The position numbers and the translations under genes are program-made. Shown piece after piece: positions 23,060 to 30,499 of a stretch of 64,000 nucleotides of DNA. Every line of letters begins with the position of its first letter. Positions within the stretch are counted from its first letter, which is position 1. The DNA is taken from positions 310,001 through 374,000 of the forward strand of contig JBMNHZ010000009.1 of assembly GCA_050950645.1 (NCBI GenBank), read 5' to 3'. The stretch comes from BRH-c25 sp012519325 (GTDB lineage: Bacteria > Bacillota > Clostridia > Lutisporales > Lutisporaceae). The notes under the pieces were generated by a model. It was given only the letters and a program-made list of their open reading frames with translations. It had not been told where the DNA came from and did not search any database.

Positions 23060-24589
23060 ATGAACAAAGTAATTATTACAGGGCAAAATCTGACGCTAGA
23101 AGAACTAGTAGCTGTTTCTAGGAATGATGTACAGGTTGAACTGTCTGAAGAAGCAAAGGAAAATATCTCTGAATCCAGAAAAGTTGTCGAAGACCTGGTT
23201 GAAAGCAATGCAGTCGTTTACGGCATCACGACCGGTTTTGGAAAATTTAGCGATGTTTCTATTTCTCAGGATGAATGCAAGAAACTCCAGAGGAATCTGA
23301 TTATTACACATTCCGTTGGCGCAGGTGAACCTTTTTCGCGGGATGTCGTAAGAGGTATCATGCTTCTGAGGATAAACAGCCTTGCAAAGGGATTTTCGGG
23401 TGTCAGATTGGAAGTTGTTGAAACTTTAATTGCATTTCTGAATAAAGGCGTCACCCCGCAGATACCGCAACAGGGTTCATTGGGCGCAAGCGGCGATCTG
23501 ACTCCTCTATCGCATATGGTTCTGCCGATGATTGGTCTGGGCGAAGCAGAGTATAAAGGCACTGTAATGAGTGGTGCGGAGGCAATGGAAAGGGCTGGCA
23601 TTCCGGTTATTGAATTGGTTGCAAAAGAGGGCCTTGCCCTGATTAATGGTACACAAGCTATGACCTCTGTTGGAGCATTGACTCTATACGACGCATTAGA
23701 ATTGCTAAAGGTTGCAGACATTGCAGCGGCACTCAGCTTTGAAGCAAATCATGGTGTTATTGACGCTCTTGATGAAAGAGTGCATGCCATCAGACCCCAT
23801 GCTGGTCAAATGGATACAGCAAAGCTGCTTGCCCGATTGCTTAAGAACAGCAGGAATGTTACCAAGCAGGGTGAAATTAGAGTGCAGGATGGCTATTCAC
23901 TGCGTTGTGTCCCCCAGGTTCATGGTGCCAGCAAGGATATCATGGATTATGTTAAATCGAAAGTCGAAATTGAAATCAATTCAGTTACGGATAACCCCAT
24001 TATATTTAAGGAAACCAAAGAGGGTATTTCCGGCGGTAACTTCCATGGTCAACCGATGGCACTGTGCTTTGATTTTCTTGGAATTGCGCTGTCAGAACTT
24101 GCCAATATTTCTGAAAGACGGATTGAAAGAATGGTCAACCCGGCAATCGGAGGATTCCCTGCATTTCTGGTCAAAAATGGAGGTCTGAATTCCGGCTTTA
24201 TGATTGTACAATACTCTGCAGCCGCGCTTGTTTCTGAAAATAAGGTTTTGACACATCCTGCAAGTGTTGACAGCATTCCGTCTTCTGCAAATCAGGAAGA
24301 CCATGTCAGCATGGGTACAATTGCCGCAAGAAAGGCGAAAGATATTATGAAGAATGTCAGACGTGTACTTGCTATGGAACTGATGTGTGCATGCCAGGCG
24401 ATTGATCTTGGTGGAAACAAGGGACTCGGCGACGGCACAAAGAAGGCATACGATGTAATTAGAAATGTCTGTGCAACACTGGAAGAAGATCGTCCGCTAT
24501 ACGGTGACATTAACCAGTGCGAAGCTACTATCGTTGATGGAAGCTTGATTGCAGCTGTTTTGAATGAGATCTCTGAGACGCAGTTCTAA
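23060..24589 (+). CDS. Histidine/aromatic amino acid ammonia-lyase (histidine lyase-like)
   Basis: This MIO-dependent ammonia-lyase has 509 residues, the size of bacterial HutH. The Ala143-Ser144-Gly145 triad that forms the MIO cofactor sits in GSLGASGDLTPLSHM, with Tyr54 in VYGITTGFGKF, Asn196 in ALINGTQ, Tyr279/Arg282 in QDGYSLRC, Phe328 in GNFHG and Glu413 in NQEDHVSMG. At the selectivity position it has Thr83-His84, close to the Ser-His of histidine lyases and unlike His-Leu of tyrosine lyases or Phe-Leu of phenylalanine lyases. Glu413 is also a histidine-lyase trait. Urocanate is thus the likely product, though QDGYSLRCVPQ differs from the HutH QDPYSLRCQPQ. No hutU or hutI is nearby; the neighbour is a C=C reductase. 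ATG follows AGGGAGG. Confidence 0.87.
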   Translation: MNKVIITGQNLTLEELVAVSRNDVQVELSEEAKENISESRKVVEDLVESNAVVYGITTGFGKFSDVSISQDECKKLQRNLIITHSVGAGEPFSRDVVRGIMLLRINSLAKGFSGVRLEVVETLIAFLNKGVTPQIPQQGSLGASGDLTPLSHMVLPMIGLGEAEYKGTVMSGAEAMERAGIPVIELVAKEGLALINGTQAMTSVGALTLYDALELLKVADIAAALSFEANHGVIDALDERVHAIRPHAGQMDTAKLLARLLKNSRNVTKQGEIRVQDGYSLRCVPQVHGASKDIMDYVKSKVEIEINSVTDNPIIFKETKEGISGGNFHGQPMALCFDFLGIALSELANISERRIERMVNPAIGGFPAFLVKNGGLNSGFMIVQYSAAALVSENKVLTHPASVDSIPSSANQEDHVSMGTIAARKAKDIMKNVRRVLAMELMCACQAIDLGGNKGLGDGTKKAYDVIRNVCATLEEDRPLYGDINQCEATIVDGSLIAAVLNEISETQF

Positions 24590-24616
24590 ATTCTAATATT
24601 TAAAATACGATATAAG

Positions 24617-24657
24617 GAGTATGCTCATCATGTAATTGTGATGAGCATACTCTGTTT
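24617..24657 (+). terminator. Terminator after the ammonia-lyase gene
   Basis: A perfect 14-bp stem GAGTATGCTCATCA/TGATGAGCATACTC with an 8-nt loop is followed by TGTTT. The T-run is short, but the position 28 nt after the stop supports termination. Nothing else is visible in 24658-24822. Confidence 0.75.
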
Positions 24658-24822
24658 AAATTGACGTATGTAACGGTCAAAATTCCGAATTCCGACATTT
24701 GGACAATGAACACTATTGCGCTTGTATACTCGTGGGAAATAACTGAAAAATATTGTATTTGAATTGAAACATTTAGTATTACTGTGAAAGTGGAAGATTA
24801 AAAGTTAGTTCAGTTTGAAGAT

Positions 24823-24861
24823 AAACATGACTTTTCATAAGAAAGAAAGTCGTGTTTTTTC
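24823..24861 (+). terminator. Second hairpin with T-run upstream of the tad locus
   Basis: ACATGACTTT pairs with AAGTCGTGTT-type sequence (one G-T), followed by six Ts. It insulates the tad locus from upstream transcription. The AT-rich stretch 24862-24986 probably holds the tad promoter; TACAAT at 24921 is a plausible -10 but its -35 is poor. Confidence 0.65.
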
Positions 24862-24986
24862 ATTTGTATAATAAAACATACCAAATATCACATTATTATA
24901 CAAATATTACAAAATTATGCTACAATTTAACAAAATGAAGAAAAATATACAGAAAATGTAATTAATATAATATCAATGCTTGGGAG

Positions 24987-25529
24987 TTGATTGCAATAGC
25001 AATTAAGCTGATTATAATTTCAATGCTTCTGCTGTTTGCACTGGTATCCGACCTGAGGACTTACAGCATTAAAAACTACATTACTTATGGTTTTATGCTG
25101 ATAGGATTAACATTAAATTTCGCAATGGAAGGTTTAAGAGGACTGGCATTTTCACTTCAGGGCATAATAATTCCTGCTTTATTTCTATTTATCTTATATA
25201 TTATGAGGATTATAGGAGCGGGGGATGTCAAACTTTTATGCGCTGTAGGGGCAGTAATGGGTGGGGTTTTTTCATTATATGCCGCAATATGCTCTTTCAT
25301 CTGCGGAGGCTTTATTGCTTCAAGCCTCATGCTGGCAAGAAATAATGCCTCAGAGAGATTTAATCATTTTATTCTGTATCTCACAAGCTGTTTTCTGACT
25401 ATGAAAATTCTTCAATATACAGACTTTGGGGACAGAAAGGATGGAGGAAAGTTTCACTTCTCATTAGCTATAGCATCAGGAACTATTGCAGCTGTAATTA
25501 TTAAGAGTTTTGGAATGTGGGGGGCATAA
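24987..25529 (+). CDS. Prepilin peptidase, A24 family (TadV/CpaA-like), copy 1
   Basis: About 180 residues with six membrane spans. The two catalytic aspartates lie in VSDLRTYSIKN (Asp22) and in GAGDVKLL, the GxGD motif of type IV prepilin peptidases. It would process the Flp pilin and TadE-like pseudopilins encoded downstream at the membrane. The start is uncertain: TTG 24987 abuts GGGAG, and the next in-frame ATG is at 25023, which would remove part of the first span. The gene heads the tad locus, 3 nt before the TadZ-like gene. Confidence 0.88.
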   Translation: MIAIAIKLIIISMLLLFALVSDLRTYSIKNYITYGFMLIGLTLNFAMEGLRGLAFSLQGIIIPALFLFILYIMRIIGAGDVKLLCAVGAVMGGVFSLYAAICSFICGGFIASSLMLARNNASERFNHFILYLTSCFLTMKILQYTDFGDRKDGGKFHFSLAIASGTIAAVIIKSFGMWGA

Positions 25530-25531
25530 AC

Positions 25532-26632
25532 ATGGCAAAACTGAACATAGTTATCGCAGAATGCGATGTGAATTATGCAAGGGGATTATTGGAATATATT
25601 AATTCAAATCATTTCTCATCCTTCATGGCCAGCTGTTTTACAAAGCTTGATTCCTTTGCCGCATATTTTGAGAAGCAACCTCCTGTAGATATTCTGATAA
25701 TCAGTCCGGATTTCTATGATATTTCGGTCGAAGGTCTTGAAGTCAAGCTTAAGATAATACTATCAGACGGAGTTTTGAAACGTGAGTATCCCGGATATCA
25801 AGTAGTTAATAAATACAACACCGGAGATAAGCTGATCGGAGAGGTTTTGTATTTGTACTCCAAAACCAATAACCAAGAGATTAGACTAACATCCGGTTCA
25901 AAAAATACAGAGTTTGTAGGTGTATACTCTCCTGCAGGAGGCACAGGAAAATCTACAATAGCAGCGGCCTTAGCAACACAATGTATTGAATTGGGCATAA
26001 GATCATTTTATTTAAACTTGGAATCCATTCAATCCACCGGGGTATTTTTCAATTCATACAATAAAAGAAATCTTTCCTATGTTTTCTATTACCTTAAAGA
26101 AAAATGCCGGAATCTTTCTTTTAAAATGGACGGAATAAAATGCACCGAGGACGGAGTGGAATACTTTAATCCGCCCGAAAGCCCCATGGAGTATGAGGAG
26201 ATTAACCCGGAAGAGTTGGAGCAGCTTCTGAAGGGGATTAAAGATATGGGATGCTATGATTATGTTTTTATTGATATGTACAGCAATTTTGATTTAAAGA
26301 ATTATAAAATAATGGAATTATGTGACCGTATTGTTCTTGTTTCTCTGTATGAGCCAATTGCATCACATAAAAGAAAGATACTGTTTAACGAGCTTGCCAA
26401 GCTGTGTGATAGGGATAAAGGTAGTATTTCTGATAAATTTATAATAGTAATAAACAAGCATAAGGGAAGAAATGATGAAGATATTGAAAACCTTGAAGAG
26501 AATATTCCCGCAGCCGTTAGGATTCCCGAGTTTTCAAATACATTAATAAGAGAAGATGGAAGGATTTTTAATGATGATGATAATTTCAGGAGAGCCATCA
26601 ACCGGATTATTGATATAATATCATGCCGATGA
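25532..26632 (+). CDS. TadZ/CpaE-like ATPase (pilus localisation)
   Basis: The 366-residue protein has an N-terminal receiver-like domain (LNIVIAECDVNYARGLLEY, VDILIISPDFYD) with no clear phosphoacceptor pattern. A ParA/MinD-type ATPase domain begins at VYSPAGGTGKSTIAAALA, a deviant Walker A with Lys in GGTGKS. CYDYVFIDMYS serves as Walker B and IVLVSLYEPIAS follows. TadZ/CpaE proteins place the Tad machine at a site on the membrane. ATG 25532 is 2 nt after the previous stop and follows GGGGGG. Confidence 0.85.
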   Translation: MAKLNIVIAECDVNYARGLLEYINSNHFSSFMASCFTKLDSFAAYFEKQPPVDILIISPDFYDISVEGLEVKLKIILSDGVLKREYPGYQVVNKYNTGDKLIGEVLYLYSKTNNQEIRLTSGSKNTEFVGVYSPAGGTGKSTIAAALATQCIELGIRSFYLNLESIQSTGVFFNSYNKRNLSYVFYYLKEKCRNLSFKMDGIKCTEDGVEYFNPPESPMEYEEINPEELEQLLKGIKDMGCYDYVFIDMYSNFDLKNYKIMELCDRIVLVSLYEPIASHKRKILFNELAKLCDRDKGSISDKFIIVINKHKGRNDEDIENLEENIPAAVRIPEFSNTLIREDGRIFNDDDNFRRAINRIIDIISCR

Positions 26633-26642
26633 GGTGGGATAA

Positions 26643-27881
26643 ATGGAAGACAGGGAGAAGAATCTGATAATAAATAATTTGAGGAAAGAAATAAGAGAAA
26701 GCCTGGACGTTAAAAGCCACATTACCGATGAAGATATAAATGAGTTGATAACCGACAAGGTTTTCGGGGAAGCCAGGCTTCGGCCTATGAGTATCAGAGA
26801 AAAGCAGGAGCTGATAGCCCTGCTCTTCAATTCCATACGAAAACTTGATATACTGCAGCCGCTTATTGATGATAAGACTATAACCGAAATAATGGTGAAC
26901 GGCGAGGAAAATATTTTTATAGAAAAACAGGGAAGGACATATAGAATAGAAAATAGCTTTGAAAGCCGGCAAAAGCTTGAAGATGTCATACAATCAGTCG
27001 TTTCAAAGGTAAACAGAGTCGTAAATGAAGCATCACCGATAGTGGATGCCAGACTGGAAGACGGGTCAAGAGTAAATGTGGTACTTCCTCCTATAGCTTT
27101 GAACGGACCTATACTTACAATAAGAAAGTTTCCTGAAAAGCCTATATCGATGAAGGACCTGATTGAATGGGGATCCATTTCAAGTGAGGCTGCCGAAGTC
27201 CTGGAAAGGATGGTAAGAGCAAAATACAACATTTTCATATGTGGGGGTACCGGCTCGGGCAAAACCTCTTTTCTTAATGCTCTTTCAGATTTCATACCCC
27301 AGGATGAACGAATTGTTACAATTGAGGATCCGGCTGAATTACAAATAAAGCAAATAAAGAACATAGTTAAGCTGGAGACCAGAAACGCGAATACCGAAGG
27401 TAAAGGAGAAATCACCATCAGGGATCTGATAAGGACATCTTTGAGAATGAGGCCTGAAAGAATCATCATAGGTGAGGTAAGAGGAGCTGAAGCCCTGGAC
27501 ATGCTTCAGGCAATGAATACGGGACATGACGGTTCAATATCAACAGGCCATGGAAACTCCACCGCAGATATGCTGTCACGCTTGGAGACAATGGTGCTAA
27601 GCGGTTCGACGATGCCTTTGGAGGCTATAAGGCAGCAGATTTCTTCAGCTATTGATATTATAATACATCTTTCAAGATTCAGGGACAGGACGAGAAAGGT
27701 TGTGGAAATAGTGGAGGTTACAGACTGCAAAGAAGGAATAATAGGACTCAATCCCCTTTTTGAATTCAGGGAAAAAGACGGTTCAACACCGGAAAGGGTT
27801 GAAGGGTGCCTTGTAAGGACCGGTAATCCTGTAAAAAACCTGTCAAAGTTCAGAATGGCAGGGATAAATGAAGTTGTTTGA
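26643..27881 (+). CDS. tadA: Tad pilus secretion ATPase TadA (CpaF family)
   Basis: The 412-residue motor ATPase has the CpaF N-terminal domain (TITEIMVNGEENIFIEKQGR, residues 79-98), Walker A GGTGSGKTS (201-209), the Asp box RIVTIEDPAELQ, Walker B PERIIIGEVRGAEALDM and the His box GHDGSISTGHGNS. It is a cytoplasmic hexamer that powers pilus assembly with the TadB/TadC platform. ATG follows GAGGTGGGAT. The gene lies in the invariant order tadZ-tadA-tadB-tadC. Confidence 0.96.
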   Translation: MEDREKNLIINNLRKEIRESLDVKSHITDEDINELITDKVFGEARLRPMSIREKQELIALLFNSIRKLDILQPLIDDKTITEIMVNGEENIFIEKQGRTYRIENSFESRQKLEDVIQSVVSKVNRVVNEASPIVDARLEDGSRVNVVLPPIALNGPILTIRKFPEKPISMKDLIEWGSISSEAAEVLERMVRAKYNIFICGGTGSGKTSFLNALSDFIPQDERIVTIEDPAELQIKQIKNIVKLETRNANTEGKGEITIRDLIRTSLRMRPERIIIGEVRGAEALDMLQAMNTGHDGSISTGHGNSTADMLSRLETMVLSGSTMPLEAIRQQISSAIDIIIHLSRFRDRTRKVVEIVEVTDCKEGIIGLNPLFEFREKDGSTPERVEGCLVRTGNPVKNLSKFRMAGINEVV

Positions 27882-27890
27882 GGTGATTAT

Positions 27891-28646
27891 ATGGCAGCAT
27901 CTCCCATTGACTACAATACATATGTGATGACATTAAGAGAAAAGGTTTTCTGCATTCTTGCGGCTTGCGCAGTTATATTTGCAGCAGGCTATATTTTCTA
28001 CAGAAATGTTTTACTCTCGTTGCTATTAATGCCATTTGCCCTTTTATATCCCAGAATCAAGACAAAGGAGATCATAAAAAAAAGAAAAAACGAGCTGAAT
28101 TTGCAGTTCAGAGAAGCCCTCTATTCGCTGGCATCGTCATTATCCGTGGGAAAATCAATAGAAACGGCGATCAGGGATTCGCTTAAAGAGCTTTCCATAC
28201 AGTATCCCGATGCTGATACATATATATTGATTGAACTTGAGCAAATAAACAGAAGAGTTGAGATGAATGAGACCATAGAGGAAGCCTTGATCGATTTTGC
28301 CCAAAGATCACATTTGGAGGACATAATAAACTTTGCCGATGTTTTTGCAATATGCAAGCGTACAGGAGGCAATCTTGTCCAGGTAATTAAGAATACCTCT
28401 GAGATAATTAGCGAGAAAATTGATACTAAACAGGAGATTAATCTTTTGCTTATGGAAAAAAGGCTGGAGCATAAAGTGCTTAATCTGATGCCAATTCTTA
28501 TTGTAATCCTGCTGTCCTCCAGCGCTGAGGAATTTATGGCCCCGGTATTTTCAGAGCCTGCCGGAAGAGCGGCTATGACTTTTTCATTAGTACTTTTTGC
28601 TGCTGCATACTTTATATCGAAAAAAATTATGGATATTGAGGTATGA
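27891..28646 (+). CDS. tadB: Tad pilus inner membrane platform protein TadB
   Basis: The 251-residue protein has two N-terminal spans (about 16-46), a type II secretion F domain with FREALYSLASSLSVGKSIETAI, and C-terminal spans. TadB and TadC form the membrane platform on which TadA acts. It is shorter at the N-terminus than the proteobacterial TadB, as is common in Firmicutes. The start follows GAGGTGATTAT, 9 nt after tadA. Confidence 0.9.
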   Translation: MAASPIDYNTYVMTLREKVFCILAACAVIFAAGYIFYRNVLLSLLLMPFALLYPRIKTKEIIKKRKNELNLQFREALYSLASSLSVGKSIETAIRDSLKELSIQYPDADTYILIELEQINRRVEMNETIEEALIDFAQRSHLEDIINFADVFAICKRTGGNLVQVIKNTSEIISEKIDTKQEINLLLMEKRLEHKVLNLMPILIVILLSSSAEEFMAPVFSEPAGRAAMTFSLVLFAAAYFISKKIMDIEV

Positions 28647-28649
28647 CCT

Positions 28650-29513
28650 ATGCTGGCGATATTGATAATTGAAATTATGGTTTTTGGGTTTCTTTGTTTC
28701 TATGCAAAGGACAAATATGAAGATTTCACAAGAGCACAGCGAAAAAAAGCGTGTATATCCATAACTATAATGCCTGCCGCTTTATTAATTGCAGACAAGC
28801 TTATTATTGGGCGATTCATTGCTTATGAAAGGAAGATCAGTATAAAGCTTGCAGAACTTTATGGGGGCAGGGATGTCAAGCATATGCTCAAGCTTCATAT
28901 TACTCATAAGGTAATCCATTTGACTGCTGCTCTATTATCAGTCACTTTGCTTGGGGTATTAATGGACAAGCCTGGTATCGGCTATGCAGTGTTTGCTTTG
29001 TTAATACTTGTGATTGTTTTTTATGCTTCAGACAGAAGGTTGGATGAAAGAATTAAGAAAAGAAATTTTAGTATCCGATATGATTTTCCTGATTTTCTTA
29101 ATAGGATGGTTCTGCTTATTAATGCAGGAATGACTGTATTCCGAGCCTGGGAGAAGACTGTAAGAGACAGAAAGAATATGACTCCTCTCTATGAAGAACT
29201 GAGAATAACCTATATTGAGATAAAGAATGGAAAACCTGAAATAGAAGCTTATGAGGACTTTGCGAGACGATGCAGAGTTAAGGAAATAACCAAGTTTGTT
29301 ACTGCTGTTATACAGAACCTGAGAAAAGGCAGCAGTGATTTGGTCCCCTTACTGAAGCTTCAATCGAATGAATGCTGGCAGCTTAGGAAGAGTTTGGCAA
29401 AGAGGTTGGGGGAGGAGGCTTCGACCAAGCTGGTGCTTCCACTGATGATTATGTTTGTAGGAATACTGATTATTGTAATACTTCCTGCAGTAATGCAGTT
29501 AAAATACTTATAG
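28650..29513 (+). CDS. tadC: Tad pilus inner membrane platform protein TadC
   Basis: The 287-residue protein has hydrophobic segments near residues 1-18, 30-50 and 90-125. It ends with a T2SF domain (DFLNRMVLLINAGMTVFRAWEK; RRCRVKEITKFVTAVIQNLRKGSSDLVPLL, in parts) and a last span, MIMFVGILIIVILPAVMQL. It starts 3 nt after tadB with a weak AGGTATGACCT ribosome site, so the two are likely translationally coupled and interact. Confidence 0.9.
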   Translation: MLAILIIEIMVFGFLCFYAKDKYEDFTRAQRKKACISITIMPAALLIADKLIIGRFIAYERKISIKLAELYGGRDVKHMLKLHITHKVIHLTAALLSVTLLGVLMDKPGIGYAVFALLILVIVFYASDRRLDERIKKRNFSIRYDFPDFLNRMVLLINAGMTVFRAWEKTVRDRKNMTPLYEELRITYIEIKNGKPEIEAYEDFARRCRVKEITKFVTAVIQNLRKGSSDLVPLLKLQSNECWQLRKSLAKRLGEEASTKLVLPLMIMFVGILIIVILPAVMQLKYL

Positions 29514-29580
29514 AAGCGAGACCCGAAGCGCGCAGCCTGACCTGAAAGGATATCAAATATAAATTATGGGAGGTAGTAAA

Positions 29581-29793
29581 ATGTTAAAACAAATAAAGGG
29601 GCTTATATCAGAGGAGGAGGGCATAAGCACGGTTGAGATTGTGGTAATTATTGCAATTCTTGTAGGAATAGCATTACTCTTTAGAAAGTCGATAACTGCT
29701 TATGTGCAGAAGGTTATAAGTAATTTTATTGATACTGCTCCTACTGTCGAAAACTTGGAGGTTGATATGGAAGCACCTTTGCCGAAGGATTAA
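29581..29793 (+). CDS. Flp-type pilin subunit
   Basis: A 70-residue pilin with a short basic leader (MLKQIKGLISEEEG) and a class IVb signature at the cleavage point, G followed by ISTVEI with the conserved Glu at +5. One hydrophobic helix follows (VVIIAILVGIALLF) and an acidic tail (EVDMEAPLPKD). It is the likely main structural subunit, cut by one of the two prepilin peptidases in the locus. ATG 29581 follows GGGAGGTAG; an upstream ATG at 29566 has no ribosome site. The Lys/Arg-then-acid leader is usual for Firmicute Flp pilins. Confidence 0.9.
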   Translation: MLKQIKGLISEEEGISTVEIVVIIAILVGIALLFRKSITAYVQKVISNFIDTAPTVENLEVDMEAPLPKD

Positions 29794-29808
29794 TACCTTG
29801 TAAGTGGA

Positions 29809-30471
29809 TTGTGGAGGTGGTGGTTTCTGGACAAGCATAAAAGTGAGAACGGAAGCTATACCGTTGAAGCTGTCATGGTGTTTGTGATTATTATGTTTGC
29901 AGTATTAGCACTGCTATTTTCTTTCCTGTACATGCAGCAAAAAACAAGCCTTGAAAGCATTGCCTCATTTGCTGCCCAGCAGGGGGCGGAAATATGGCCG
30001 GACAGTAGAAGAAATATCGTGGATGAATTAATGATTTCAAGTATAACCTATGAAGGATACTTTGAAAAAGCGTCCTCCGGGGATGGTAAATCAGAAATGG
30101 TGTTAAGAATGGATGTGGGGAATGATTTGTCGGGGCAAAAAGCTGCTCTGATAGGGGAAGCACTGAGTAAAAGAATTGAAAGTACGATTCTGAACCCTGA
30201 GAGCACAAGGGTAAAGATTACATTCAATAATAATTTCCTAAGGAGAAGTATCATAATTGAATTAAACCAGGAGATTAAAGTTCCTTTAGGCGGCTTAAAG
30301 GAATTTTTCGATGGCAAGGATACACTGGTTTTAAGCGCTCGATCCGCTGCAACAGTAACAGAGCCTGATGAATTTATCAGGAATGCCGATCTAATGGCAG
30401 AGTTATCAAAGAAGTTTGGGGAGAAGATTGATTTGAAGGATTTGGCAGACAGAATAAGTTCAAAGCAATGA
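29809..30471 (+). CDS. TadE-like pseudopilin
   Basis: Up to 220 residues. Near the N-terminus GSYTVEAVMVFVIIMFAVLALLF (in parts) shows a prepilin-like cleavage site with Glu at +5 and one membrane helix; the rest is an extracellular domain of unknown fold. TadE-like proteins are minor pilus components. The start is unclear. TTG 29809 is the first candidate, but the good ribosome site GGAGGTGG (29813-29820) lies after it and points to a rare CTG at 29827. It lies 15 nt downstream of the Flp gene. Confidence 0.78.
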   Translation: MWRWWFLDKHKSENGSYTVEAVMVFVIIMFAVLALLFSFLYMQQKTSLESIASFAAQQGAEIWPDSRRNIVDELMISSITYEGYFEKASSGDGKSEMVLRMDVGNDLSGQKAALIGEALSKRIESTILNPESTRVKITFNNNFLRRSIIIELNQEIKVPLGGLKEFFDGKDTLVLSARSAATVTEPDEFIRNADLMAELSKKFGEKIDLKDLADRISSKQ

Positions 30472-30499
30472 AATTACCGATTATCAAGGAGAGAGGCGA

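Noticed and set aside
23060..24589. Tyrosine or phenylalanine ammonia-lyase as first choice
   Set aside because: Selectivity residues Thr-His and Glu413 favour histidine; kept only as an alternative.
26621..27502. A 293-codon open frame on the - strand inside tadA
   Set aside because: It is Ser/Leu-rich shadow translation of a strongly conserved ATPase gene, has no ribosome site and no family features.
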